From the NCBI RefSeq assembly GCF_032714495.1, contig NZ_JAWDKB010000001.1, forward strand, positions 124,001-188,000: a DNA stretch of 64,000 nt, in the 5' to 3' direction. The notes under the pieces were generated by a model. That model was not told the origin of the DNA and did no database searches. It saw only the letters and a program-made list of their open reading frames with translations. This stretch comes from Methanorbis rubei (GTDB lineage: Archaea > Halobacteriota > Methanomicrobia > Methanomicrobiales > Methanocorpusculaceae). Positions 43,817-52,511 of this stretch are shown here, piece by piece (the stretch's first letter is position 1; each line of letters begins with the position of its first letter). Position numbers and translations under genes: made by a program.

Positions 43817-44407
43817 ATGAAATGCTCGCGGTGCGGAAATGATGCGGTCATTGTGCAGGAGTATGCAGGCGTTGCCCTCTGTCCCCGCCACGCCGCAGCC
43901 GACATTGAAGCAAAAGCAAAACGCGAAGTGCGAAAATGCGGCGGAATTTCCTCAGGCGAAAAACTGTTTGTTGGTGAGGGAGGCAGCGCCGAGTCGCATG
44001 CCCTCTCAAATCTCCTATCCGTAATCCTTGCAGGACGACGCGACGTTACGTTTGTCACAGACACCGCGTTCGCAACCGCAGTCGTGACCGCAGACACCCT
44101 TGACGATATTGCTGAACACCTTCTTAGTTTAGTGTGTCTTGGAAACACCACTGACCTTCTGGAGACTCCGGAGAAAAAAACTATCCGCCCGCTCTCAACA
44201 ATCCCGCGAACCGAGGTTTACTTCTATGCCAGCCATCACGGATGGGTGGGCGGCTCTTCTGCTGGAAAAACCAGCACGTTTTCTTCAGACATCGCCGCAT
44301 TTCTCAAAACATTTTCTGTTGGCCATCCTTCAGCCGCCTATGCCCTCAAACGGATCGCTGATCAGCTGCCGGAACTTTATTTGGAGAGACACAATCATGC
44401 AGTGTAA
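43817..44407 (+). CDS. TtuA/Ncs6-like protein with degenerate PP-loop, 196 aa
   Basis: The N-terminus MKCSRCGNDAVIVQEYAGVALCPRHAA is the zinc-finger (CxxC...CxxH) of tRNA 2-thiolation enzymes of the TtuA/Ncs6 class. Where those have an ATP PP-loop SGGKDS, this protein reads LFVGEGGSAESHALSNLL, so the Lys-Asp-Ser is altered to a weaker version, and the catalytic CxxC centre is missing. The C-terminal half is short. It overlaps nadE by 11 nt. It may be a non-catalytic relative or have changed function; confidence in family is moderate. Confidence 0.66.
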   Translation: MKCSRCGNDAVIVQEYAGVALCPRHAAADIEAKAKREVRKCGGISSGEKLFVGEGGSAESHALSNLLSVILAGRRDVTFVTDTAFATAVVTADTLDDIAEHLLSLVCLGNTTDLLETPEKKTIRPLSTIPRTEVYFYASHHGWVGGSSAGKTSTFSSDIAAFLKTFSVGHPSAAYALKRIADQLPELYLERHNHAV

Positions 44408-45137
44408 AGATATCGGGTGTGCCGTTACCCGAATGAAAGACCTTATTCGTCAGACCCTCTGGGCGTCGGGCGCAAAAGGCATCGTCGTCGGCGTCTCAGG
44501 CGGCATCGACTCAGCGGTCGCAGCAGCGGTTGCCGCAAAAGCGCTTGGGCCCGAACATGTATTCGCTGTCCACATGCCGGTGTCCTCAAGCTCTCTTGAG
44601 GATCAGGCCGACACTGCCGAGCTCTGCGAAAAATTCGGCATTGAAATGATCATCGTCCCGCTTGGAGACCTCGTTGACGCAGCATTTGAAAATCCCGGAA
44701 TGACAGACACCCCCCTTCTCCGCGGAAACTTTGCCGCACGACTGCGTATGGCAACCCTCTACAACATCGCCGCATCGCGTTGTGCCCTCGTCTGCGGAAC
44801 CTCCAACAAAACCGAGTACATGATCGGCTACACCACCAAATGGGGTGACTCAGCAGCAGACGTCCAGCCGCTCCTGCATTTATGGAAGAAGGATGTCTAC
44901 GCGGTCGCTGAAGAGCTTGAAATTCCCGCATCAATCATAAAAAAAGTACCGAGCGCCGGATTCTGGCCTGGGCAGAGCGATGAGCATGAGCTTGGCATAA
45001 CCTACAACGAACTTGATGCAGCTCTCATCAGCCTTGAGGCTCATGACTTTGTCCCGGAAACTCCGCTCGAAGAGACCGTGCTTGCCCTTGTCAGAAAAAG
45101 TTCCCATAAACGAACTCAGGCTGAATGCCTGCTGTAA
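44397..45137 (+). CDS. nadE: NAD+ synthase (ammonia-dependent)
   Basis: 246 aa. The PP-loop GVSGGIDSAVAAAVAAKALG is at about residue 34, FAVHMPVSSSSLEDQADTAE carries the second nucleotide site, and GTSNKTEYMIGYTTKWGDSAADVQPLLHLWKKDVY is the NadE signature. KVPSAGFWPGQSDEHELGITY binds the deamido-NAD. The start is the ATG at 44397, which overlaps the upstream TtuA-like gene; a longer frame would run through that gene. Confidence 0.95.
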   Translation: MQCKDIGCAVTRMKDLIRQTLWASGAKGIVVGVSGGIDSAVAAAVAAKALGPEHVFAVHMPVSSSSLEDQADTAELCEKFGIEMIIVPLGDLVDAAFENPGMTDTPLLRGNFAARLRMATLYNIAASRCALVCGTSNKTEYMIGYTTKWGDSAADVQPLLHLWKKDVYAVAEELEIPASIIKKVPSAGFWPGQSDEHELGITYNELDAALISLEAHDFVPETPLEETVLALVRKSSHKRTQAECLL

Positions 45138-45243
45138 CTTTTTTTTTGTTTTTGGTTTCACTTGAAATAACCACATGTCGCAGCATCGCACCGCGTAATT
45201 CCTAACAGAAAGAAAATAAAAAAAAGCAAAGAAAAAGGGAGGA

Positions 45244-46557
45244 TTAAACCTTACCCTTACGCTTCATGAACACATAGTAGCCGCCGATTAAAATGACTGC
45301 CAGCACAATGATAATGAAGAGCGGACTCGTGAAGAAGGACAGCGGTCCGGACTGATCTTTAATATCAACAACAGCCTTCATCGACTTGGAAAGAATACTG
45401 TTATCGTTTGCATCGCGGTAGCGAATCTCAGTATCAAGACCGTAACTCTTCTCAGTTGCCGCACCATCCACACTCACTTCGTAAACGCCGACGACTGAAT
45501 CTCCTGGTGCCATATCACCGAGATATGCCGAGTCATCATTGGAGGAGAACGGATCAACTGCACTCAGACGTGCTGTTGCACTGTAAACTTTGGTGTTTCC
45601 GGTGTTTTTGTAAGTGACCTTGACCTGTCCCTTATCTCCGGGTGCGAGAGCTGCCTCCACACTCGTTACTTTGAACTCAACCTTTCCGCCGACCGGCACT
45701 CCCACGATAACCGGGGAAGAAGTCTGATCAACACCATAGTTGTCCTGATACACAATCTGCAGACCGATCGGGTACTCCTTCACTTCTGCATTGCTTGCAA
45801 CAGAGATCTTGAACGTAACCGACTGGGTTGACCCTGCCGGGAAATCGCCGATGAACACACTGTTCTCAACCGGAACAATGACCGAGGTCGTTGATCCGGT
45901 GGAGGTGATCAGCCGTCCATAGGCATTCTTTGCATCCATACCGCCGGCATTCATGATCTCAAGGGTCAAAAATCCTGACGTTCCGACGCTGATATCATCG
46001 CCTGAAATCGACAGAACTTCTGGAGACACCTGGGATCTGACCGAGACTCCGAGCGGGACATCTTTTACCCGGTCATTGACCCAGTAGTAGCCAAGGGCAT
46101 CGCCGTAGTTTTCGACAGAGTACAGTTCATTATAGATGACATGCACCGTCATGGTACGCGGTCCGGGGGTTGCATACTGATCAACAGACACGCGGTAGGT
46201 CAGAGTTGCACTCTGTCCCGGGCTGATCTGGGAAACGGTCTGCATGCCGGTCTTTACGGTAACTCCATCAGAGTCCTCAAGATAGACACGGAGCTGATAG
46301 GGCGTAGCAACATCGTACTGGCGCTGCATGCCGCCTTCAAGTGCGACTACCTGGTACTGGGCATTATTCGTGAGTTTGATCGTAAAGTCTGTTTCGGTTC
46401 CTGGGACCAGTTCATTTCCACCATCTGCGGATGCGAAAAATTCAATTCCCGCAGTTGAGTAGGAAACCTGAGCCGCGGACACCGGTGCTGCAATGAGCAC
46501 GAGCATGAGACATGCTGCAATTATCAGGGCTGAATTCCGAAGTTTCAAAGAAAACAC
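45244..46557 (-). CDS. S-layer-type surface protein (COG1361-like), 437 aa
   Basis: Has an N-terminal signal peptide (IIAACLMLVLIAAPVSAAQ), several beta-sandwich domains of the NEW3/COG1361 kind (LTNNAQYQVVALEG, GFLTLEIMNAGGMDAKNAYG, KGQVKVTYKNTGNTKVY), and one C-terminal membrane helix with a basic tail (IIIVLAVILIGGYYVFMKRKGKV). Exposed on the cell surface and anchored in the membrane; many methanogens have families of such proteins beside transporters. Cargo unknown. Monocistronic. Confidence 0.86.
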   Translation of the reverse strand: MFSLKLRNSALIIAACLMLVLIAAPVSAAQVSYSTAGIEFFASADGGNELVPGTETDFTIKLTNNAQYQVVALEGGMQRQYDVATPYQLRVYLEDSDGVTVKTGMQTVSQISPGQSATLTYRVSVDQYATPGPRTMTVHVIYNELYSVENYGDALGYYWVNDRVKDVPLGVSVRSQVSPEVLSISGDDISVGTSGFLTLEIMNAGGMDAKNAYGRLITSTGSTTSVIVPVENSVFIGDFPAGSTQSVTFKISVASNAEVKEYPIGLQIVYQDNYGVDQTSSPVIVGVPVGGKVEFKVTSVEAALAPGDKGQVKVTYKNTGNTKVYSATARLSAVDPFSSNDDSAYLGDMAPGDSVVGVYEVSVDGAATEKSYGLDTEIRYRDANDNSILSKSMKAVVDIKDQSGPLSFFTSPLFIIIVLAVILIGGYYVFMKRKGKV

Positions 46558-46672
46558 CTAAATTGGTTATTCTAACTAATTTATGAGTATAAGTGCATAA
46601 ATACTTGCTTGGAGATCAATCCAGTGTTTTGCAAAGTATTTTTGGTATCCAAAGCCATAGTACTACTATAGT

Positions 46673-47626
46673 ATGGTTGAACTTGTACACGCAAATGCAG
46701 TTATTGAGATCCGTCGCATTCTCGAAACCGCAGGATATGATACCGAAGAGGAGACCGGAGCGTTCAATCTCTCGGCAGTGAGAGGCAGGGACTGCCTGAT
46801 TGTCCTGTGTTCCGATGATCTCAATCTCCTTCAGCGGTTCGATATGACACCGTACACGATTATGCTCAGTGAGACCAAGGTTCGGTGCGATAAACTGATT
46901 TTTACCGGCAATGCCTACTTCCGTCCGAAAGAGGCGGAGATGTGGTCCCGTGAGCAGCTGGAACAGTATATTGCTGCGTCTGCTATGGCACGCATTTATT
47001 CAGAGCATTTTGATCTGGATCAGGTTGCGTCAGCGGTGTCTGCACCCAGCACATTCGGTCGTTCGCCGATCGGTTCGATCCCTGGTGCAAGCGGTGATCA
47101 GCTGCTGCCGATCCGGATCACGGACCGCGACGCAGTTCGTATTGCTCATCAGGAAGGACCAACGGTGCTTCGCATGATCCCGTATTGGTACTATCAGTAT
47201 GTGAGTTCGGGTGAAGCAAGCTACAAGGGTAAGATGGTGAGTTTTGATGCCGAAGGGTCAGGATGGGTCAATGCGATCAATGGTATTGAGTCTGACTTCG
47301 GCGATGTGGTGCCAATCGCTGGAGTCGTTCCGGCTGATGCTGATGTGATGAATCCGGTGAACTCAAAAGCTGATACCGAGGAAAAAGTCCGGTCTGATCT
47401 GATGCAGAAGTTAACGAAGCGTGTGCGGATTAAGACGACTGCCGGTGACGCAATTTTTGCTGAGGAGAAGGAGTTCAAGCCGGCACCTGAGGATATTGAG
47501 GTTACGGTTGAGAAGGTGTACGTGCCGGTGTGGCAGGTTCGCGGGAAAAAGGATATTATTGAAGTGAATGCCTATACCGGCGAAGAGCTTTCTGTTCCGT
47601 CGGATGAAGGCTGTGAAGTGTTCTAA
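46673..47626 (+). CDS. conserved hypothetical protein, 317 aa
   Basis: Unrecognised soluble protein. It has an N-terminal alpha/beta domain (HANAVIEIRRILETAGYDTEEE, then VLCSDDLNLLQRFD), a linker with Ser/Pro, and a C-terminal beta-rich part with PYWYYQYV and repeated charged strands. The stop is directly followed (0 bp) by the ATG of the flavin disulfide oxidoreductase, so they form an operon. A role in redox or nucleic-acid chemistry is not established; the N-terminus hints at a restriction-endonuclease-like or HerA-associated domain but I would not claim it. Confidence 0.72.
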   Translation: MVELVHANAVIEIRRILETAGYDTEEETGAFNLSAVRGRDCLIVLCSDDLNLLQRFDMTPYTIMLSETKVRCDKLIFTGNAYFRPKEAEMWSREQLEQYIAASAMARIYSEHFDLDQVASAVSAPSTFGRSPIGSIPGASGDQLLPIRITDRDAVRIAHQEGPTVLRMIPYWYYQYVSSGEASYKGKMVSFDAEGSGWVNAINGIESDFGDVVPIAGVVPADADVMNPVNSKADTEEKVRSDLMQKLTKRVRIKTTAGDAIFAEEKEFKPAPEDIEVTVEKVYVPVWQVRGKKDIIEVNAYTGEELSVPSDEGCEVF

Positions 47627-48952
47627 ATGATTTATATTGTCGGTGGAGGTCCGGCCGGCAGGATGGCGGCTGTGCGGCTTGCCTCTGCCGGCAAAGAAGT
47701 TACTCTTTTTGAGAAGCGTGCGCTGGGTGGCCAGTGCGTGCATGATGGCTGTATGCTGGTGTGCGGGCTGAATGATGTTGCCCGCAGCATTCGCGACACC
47801 GAGTTTCTGCGAAACACGGGTGTCATTGAAGGTACCGTCTCTGTCCGATATCCTGAGGTGATGCGGCGTCTGGAAGAGGTTCAGGCCCGTCTCTCCAAAA
47901 TTCTCGAGCGTGAGACGCTGGATGCAGGGGTAAAAATACAGTACGGGGTGACTGCGGAGGTTGAGGGGCGGTCGGTGATTGCTGACGGAGTTCGGTATGA
48001 TGATGCCGAGGCGGTGATTGTTGCGTCGGGCGCTGAGATGTATGTGCCTGATGTGTCCGGTGCCGGACTTTTTGGGACATACACGGCACGAACGATCCGA
48101 TCGATGCCTGCGTTGCCAAAAAGGATGGCGATTGTCGGCGGCGGTATTTCTGCGGCTGAGTTTGCGTATATTTTTTCTTCTTTTGGTGTTGAGGTTTCAC
48201 TGTTTGCGAGAAGTTCTTTTCTTTCGATGCTGCCGAAGCGGATGCATAAGGCGGCTCTCAGGGATCTTTCGTCGGTACATATTTATGAGAATGCACCAAT
48301 CGGGCGGGTTCTTGGGTCGGATCATGTGGTGGGTGTGGTCGCAGGTGACGTGACGGTTGCATGCGATGCGGTGCTGTTTGCGACAGGGGTGCGCCCGCAC
48401 TCCCCGCATGTGCGGGGATTTTTGAAGAATGCTGATGGCTCAATCGTGGTGAACGAGAAAATGGAGACGTCAGTCCGGGGAGTGTATGCGTGCGGGGATG
48501 TGGTTGGCGCTCCGTATTTTACGCCGGTGTCGCGTCTTCAGGGGTTTGCGGCGGCTGATGCGATTCTCGGGGTTTCGCGAACTGTTGATCTGTCGCGTAT
48601 TCCGTTTACGGTGGTGCTGGGTCTTGATTATACGGTGTGCCGCGATGCGGACGCAAGCGGAGCATCGTTTGCGTCGCCGAATATTGCCGGGCCCGGGTCA
48701 GTGTGGCATGTGTCGGATGGGTCGGTTGGGACGATGGAGCTGAATGTGGATACATCGAACGGTCAGATTGTGGGTTTTTCCAGCTCCGGCCCCGGGACTG
48801 GACTTGTGGGGACGTATTTAGGATATCTGGTGCGCAAAGGTGTTACGGTGCATGAGTTTTCGTCGATGCTTGAGATCCATCCGATCTCTGACGGGCTCTA
48901 CTCAATGATCCGGTTCGCTGAGGATCATCTGGCTGATCAAAAACGCGAATAA
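47627..48952 (+). CDS. pyridine-nucleotide disulfide oxidoreductase, lipoamide-dehydrogenase-like
   Basis: A 441-aa flavoprotein. The FAD motif IVGGGPAGRMAAVRLASAG is followed by the redox-active disulfide GGQCVHDGCM (C-x4-C), NAD motif AIVGGGISAAEFAYIFSSFGVEV, the second FAD site GVYACGDVVGAPYFT and a C-terminal dimerisation domain ending HPISDGLY. The canonical His-Pro-x-His-Glu base region is absent, so this is a distant class; the electron acceptor is unknown. The last three codons and stop (K-R-E, TAA) lie in a family-1 repeat that has been inserted at the 3' end. Confidence 0.86.
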   Translation: MIYIVGGGPAGRMAAVRLASAGKEVTLFEKRALGGQCVHDGCMLVCGLNDVARSIRDTEFLRNTGVIEGTVSVRYPEVMRRLEEVQARLSKILERETLDAGVKIQYGVTAEVEGRSVIADGVRYDDAEAVIVASGAEMYVPDVSGAGLFGTYTARTIRSMPALPKRMAIVGGGISAAEFAYIFSSFGVEVSLFARSSFLSMLPKRMHKAALRDLSSVHIYENAPIGRVLGSDHVVGVVAGDVTVACDAVLFATGVRPHSPHVRGFLKNADGSIVVNEKMETSVRGVYACGDVVGAPYFTPVSRLQGFAAADAILGVSRTVDLSRIPFTVVLGLDYTVCRDADASGASFASPNIAGPGSVWHVSDGSVGTMELNVDTSNGQIVGFSSSGPGTGLVGTYLGYLVRKGVTVHEFSSMLEIHPISDGLYSMIRFAEDHLADQKRE

Positions 48953-49004
48953 CGCGAATCGCATGCCTGCGGCCTGCTCACCGCTTCGCGCTATTCGCGT
49001 TTTT
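48939..49004. repeat. short family-1-like hairpin with mini-repeat
   Basis: aaacgcgaataacgcgaat, then the mini-repeat read in reverse (cgcatgcctgcggc, ctgctcaccgcttcgcg), then ctattcgcgttttt. Pairing of the ends gives a small stem. The upstream gene ends inside it. Confidence 0.75.
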
Positions 49005-49106
49005 ACTCCGCATCTTTCCACGAAACGGTGAACAATTCGTGGTTACTAAAGTGATCCCTCACAACGACCGCGATGGTTATATGATTCTGTAACAAATATG
49101 AGGGAT

Positions 49107-50381
49107 ATGTCGTTTCTTGCCCAGACAACCGATATGTCATTTTTACGGCAATTTGATCCTGAGATAACGGATCTGATTAACAAAGAGTACAAACGTCAGG
49201 TTGAAGGCCTGGAACTGATTGCATCCGAAAACGTCGTTGCCCGCGAAGTCATGGAAGCGATGGGGACAATTCTCACCAACAAATATGCAGAAGGATACCC
49301 GGGTAAACGCTACTACGGCGGATGCGAGTTTCATGATCAGATTGAAAATATCGCCCGCGACCGGCTCTGTCGGCTGTTCGGCGCTGAGCATGCCAATGTT
49401 CAGCCGCACTCCGGCAGTCAGGCGAACGAAGCGGTCTACCTCTCGTTTTTAAAACCCGGCGACAAAATCCTCAGCCAGAGCTTAAACAACGGCGGCCACC
49501 TCTCGCACGGCGACCCGGCAAATATCTCCGGCAAATACTATAACATCACCTCGTACGGCGTGGACCTTGAGTCCGAGCTGCTGGATTATGCGGAAATCGA
49601 AGCAACCGCACGCAAAGTAAAGCCTGACTTAATCGTCTGCGGTGCGTCTGCGTATCCGCGTGAGATCGACTTCAAGGCGTTCGCCGAAATTGCCGAGGAT
49701 GTGGGCGCACGTTCCATGGCTGACATTGCTCACATCTCCGGCCTCTGCTGCACCGGCCTGCACAACTCGCCGGTCGGTGTGACGACCTATGTTACGTCCA
49801 CAACGCACAAGACCCTTCGCGGTCCCCGCGGCGGAGTGATCATGTGCGGTAAAGAGTATGCAAACTCAATTGACAAAGCGGTGTTCCCCGGTCTTCAGGG
49901 CGGCCCGCTGATGCATGTTATCGCGGCAAAGGCGGTTTGCTTCCGCGAGGCGCTGAGCAATGAGTACAAAGAGTATGCTGAACAAGTGGTGAAAAACTGT
50001 AAAGTGCTTGCCGCAACTCTGATAGATGAAGGCTTCAGACTTGTAACCGGCGGAACCGATAATCACCTCTGCCTTCTGGATCTCTCAGAACAGGGAATCT
50101 CCGGTCATCAGGCTGAGATTGCCCTCGGGCGTGCCGGTATTACGGTGAACAAAAATACGATTCCCCGCCAGCACCTCTCACCGTTTGAGACGTCAGGTCT
50201 GCGGCTTGGAACACCGACGATCACCACACGCGGTATGCGTGAGGAGGAGTGTAAGCAGGTGGGCGTATGGATTTCCCGCGTGCTGCACAATGTTGAGAAC
50301 GCGGCGGTTCTTGCGGAGACGAAGGACGAGGTCACGACGTTTTGTCTGCGCTATCCTCTGTATCCTGAGATTCGGGAGTGA
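49107..50381 (+). CDS. glyA: serine hydroxymethyltransferase
   Basis: PLP enzyme interconverting serine and glycine with a one-carbon carrier (H4MPT in methanogens). It shows the [34 protein letters not shown]-terminal core and the PLP lysine in [14 protein letters not shown] at about residue 229. Three in-frame ATGs (49098, 49107, 49134) are possible. The TATA-like ggttatatg near 49075 predicts a start near 49103, so 49107 is taken as an almost leaderless start. About 424 aa. The DHPS-like gene follows after 16 bp. Confidence 0.94.
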   Translation: MSFLAQTTDMSFLRQFDPEITDLINKEYKRQVEGLELIASENVVAREVMEAMGTILTNKYAEGYPGKRYYGGCEFHDQIENIARDRLCRLFGAEHANVQPHSGSQANEAVYLSFLKPGDKILSQSLNNGGHLSHGDPANISGKYYNITSYGVDLESELLDYAEIEATARKVKPDLIVCGASAYPREIDFKAFAEIAEDVGARSMADIAHISGLCCTGLHNSPVGVTTYVTSTTHKTLRGPRGGVIMCGKEYANSIDKAVFPGLQGGPLMHVIAAKAVCFREALSNEYKEYAEQVVKNCKVLAATLIDEGFRLVTGGTDNHLCLLDLSEQGISGHQAEIALGRAGITVNKNTIPRQHLSPFETSGLRLGTPTITTRGMREEECKQVGVWISRVLHNVENAAVLAETKDEVTTFCLRYPLYPEIRE

Positions 50382-50397
50382 AATTTTCGGCGGTAGC

Positions 50398-51198
50398 ATG
50401 GCGGTGCAGATTAAAGGGGTGAGGGTTGGCGAAGGCAGTTCGCCAAAGATTATGGGGGTTTTGAACATCAGCCCCGAGTCTTTTTTTTCGGATTCGTTTA
50501 CCCGTTGCGACGAGATTCTTGTCCGTGCTCTGGAGATGATGCAGGAGGGTGCGGACATGATCGATCTGGGAGCGCGAAGTACTGCACTAACCGCCCCGCC
50601 GTTGAGTGTTTCTGAGGAGCGGGAGCGGGTTGTTGCAGCACTGCGGGAACTTGATGGGTGCGGGGCTGTTCTGTCGCTTGATACGATGCATCCTGAGGTT
50701 TTGGATGCTGCGCTGCGGTATGATATTGCGGCGATCAATGATATTAACGGACTTGGGAATCCTTTGTATGCGAAAATCGCTGCGGACTCGGGCCTTCCAG
50801 TGATTGCGATGGCGGCAGGGAACAGGCCCGGCGATCCGGTTGATTTTTCCGGGACACTTTCGGCACTGCGGCTGGTGTGCGAGCGGGCAGAGCGGTTTGG
50901 GATTTCTGATCTGATTCTTGATCCGGGAGTGGGGAAGTGGGTTGAGGAGAGGTCAGTTGATGCTGACTGGGAGCTGTGCCGGAGGTTTTCTTTGTTACAG
51001 GAGTTTGAGCGTCCGCTGCTTGCTGCGGTTTCCCGCAAAGCGTTTATCGGGAATGCTGTGGGAAAGCCTGCTGAGGAGCGGCTGTTTGGGACGCTTGGTG
51101 TGTTGTTTTTCCTCCTGGAGCAGGGGGCGGACATTGTGCGGGTGCATGATGTTTTGGCAGTGCGGGATGTTGTTTTGGTGTTTGAGCGGTTACTGTGA
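50398..51198 (+). CDS. dihydropteroate-synthase-like pterin-binding protein
   Basis: 266-aa TIM barrel of the pterin-binding family: KIMGVLNISPESFFSDS is the DHPS N-terminal signature, GADMIDLGARSTAL (usually GGESTRP) and DLILDPGVGKW match the pterin-binding strands. In methanogens such enzymes join a pterin with an arylamine precursor in methanopterin synthesis rather than making folate. Located 16 bp after glyA, which uses the H4MPT-linked C1 carrier. The longer in-frame extension at 50185 overlaps glyA and is not used. Confidence 0.87.
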   Translation: MAVQIKGVRVGEGSSPKIMGVLNISPESFFSDSFTRCDEILVRALEMMQEGADMIDLGARSTALTAPPLSVSEERERVVAALRELDGCGAVLSLDTMHPEVLDAALRYDIAAINDINGLGNPLYAKIAADSGLPVIAMAAGNRPGDPVDFSGTLSALRLVCERAERFGISDLILDPGVGKWVEERSVDADWELCRRFSLLQEFERPLLAAVSRKAFIGNAVGKPAEERLFGTLGVLFFLLEQGADIVRVHDVLAVRDVVLVFERLL

Positions 51199-51202
51199 TT
51201 TT

Positions 51203-51430
51203 AAAACGCGAATAGCGCGAATAGCGCGAATGAAAAATCGCCAATGGCGATTTTTTTCAAATTTTGTTTTGTTTCTCTGGATGCTTCTATCTAAAATAAA
51301 ATACTGAGCAATTTCCTAAAAATCGCCATTGGCGATTTTTTATTCGCGCTATTCGCGCTATTCCGCGAAGCGGTGAGCAGGCCGCAAGCATGCGATTCGC
51401 ATTTGGCCGCAGGCATGCTATTCGTGTTTC
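51203..51430. repeat. complete family-1 element with nested mini-repeat
   Basis: The left arm starts 51203 with three gcgcgaat-like copies and the palindrome (51236-51252); the right arm 51318-51362 mirrors it across a ~65-bp loop. The right side continues into gcgaagcggtgagcagg, ccgcaagcatgcg (51364-51394), one mini-repeat copy, then a second partial copy (ggccgcaggcatgc) up to 51430. Confidence 0.82.
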
Positions 51431-51487
51431 ATATCTCCTTATCCAGAACACAACCCACATAGGTATTCAGCGCCAATTATTATCACA

Positions 51488-52258
51488 ATGAACCCGGGTT
51501 TTTCCGTCTATGGGATATCCACCGGCCTCCTGCAATCAGGGGACGACATCGTCGGACGCGTGCTTACCGCACTTTCTGCAACCGGCGCACACGAAATCGC
51601 CGACAATGACATTCTCCTCTTCGCCGAGTCCCCGCTGTCAACCACCGAAGGGCGAAATATCAGACTCGCTGACGTCGTGCCGGGGCAGGAGGCTGAAACG
51701 CTCGGAAAAAAATACTCACTCGACCCCAGGCTTGCTCAGGTTGTCATCGATGAAAGCGACCGCATCCTTGGCGGCATCCCCGGATTTCTGCTTGCATCAC
51801 GGGGAAATCTCGTGCTTCCGAATGCAGGAGTCGACGAGTCCAATGCTCCGGACGGCTGGGTCACCCGCCTTCCCGAGGACGCCGACGCCAGTGCGGCGCG
51901 AATTCGAAAAGAGATTCGGGAACGAACCGGTAAAGAGGTCGCGGTCATCATCATCGACTCCCGCACGCATGCGATGCGGCTCGGTGTCTCCGGTGTTGCT
52001 ATTGGCTGTTCAGGCATTCTTCCGATCACCGACGAACGCGGCAAGCCTGACCTCTTCGGCCACGAGCTTCAGGTAACCCGCCGTGCTATTGCGGACTCGC
52101 TTGCGTCAACAGCTGAACTTCTCATGGGCGAGGCAAATGAAGGTGTTCCTGTCGTGCTGGTCCGCGGTTACCGCTACACATTCGCCGAGCATGCCGTGAT
52201 TGAGTCCATCGCTCCCGACGAAGACCTCTTCCTTGGAAGCCTTTCGTGGAATGGGTAA
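51488..52258 (+). CDS. cofE: coenzyme F420-0:L-glutamate ligase
   Basis: 256-aa ligase adding gamma-linked glutamates to F420-0 with GTP. The N-terminal FSVYGISTGLLQSGDDIV, the metal-site region HAMRLGVSGVAIGCSGILPITDERGKPDLFGHELQV and GYRYTFAEHAVIES are characteristic. Cytoplasmic cofactor biosynthesis; consistent with a methanogen. Transcribed alone; followed by an inverted-repeat element. Confidence 0.95.
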   Translation: MNPGFSVYGISTGLLQSGDDIVGRVLTALSATGAHEIADNDILLFAESPLSTTEGRNIRLADVVPGQEAETLGKKYSLDPRLAQVVIDESDRILGGIPGFLLASRGNLVLPNAGVDESNAPDGWVTRLPEDADASAARIRKEIRERTGKEVAVIIIDSRTHAMRLGVSGVAIGCSGILPITDERGKPDLFGHELQVTRRAIADSLASTAELLMGEANEGVPVVLVRGYRYTFAEHAVIESIAPDEDLFLGSLSWNG

Positions 52259-52286
52259 TTTTCGGCTTTATTCTAAACAAAATTCA

Positions 52287-52452
52287 GCCCACGGAAAACA
52301 CGGACCACACTGAAATATCACAGAAAAAAACATCACATAGCAGACGTGAACATCACGGAACTCAGATTTGAAACGATATTTCTGTGATGTTCACGTCTGC
52401 TCTGTGATGTTTTTTTTCCGTGAGATTTTCTGCGTGTTCGGTTTTTCCGTGG
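52287..52452. repeat. inverted-repeat element, family 2, compact form
   Basis: The left arm 52287-52362 (gcccacggaaaacacgg, atcacagaaaaaaac, cagacgtgaacatcacggaa) and right arm 52383-52452 are reverse complements across a ~20-bp loop. Located between cofE and the pscS 3' end. No tandem units inside. Confidence 0.85.
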
Positions 52453-52511
52453 GAGGCTCAAGCAAAGCCACATACAAAAAAAATAGTCCAAGGGGAATCA
52501 CCCCCTTGCTT

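Noticed and set aside
44139-44396. Extended N-terminus for NadE
   Set aside because: Runs out of frame through the TtuA-like gene; the NadE family starts near the ATG at 44397.
50185-50397. 71-residue N-terminal extension of the DHPS-like protein
   Set aside because: Overlaps glyA in another frame and is Arg/Cys-rich; the ATG at 50398 gives the normal family N-terminus.
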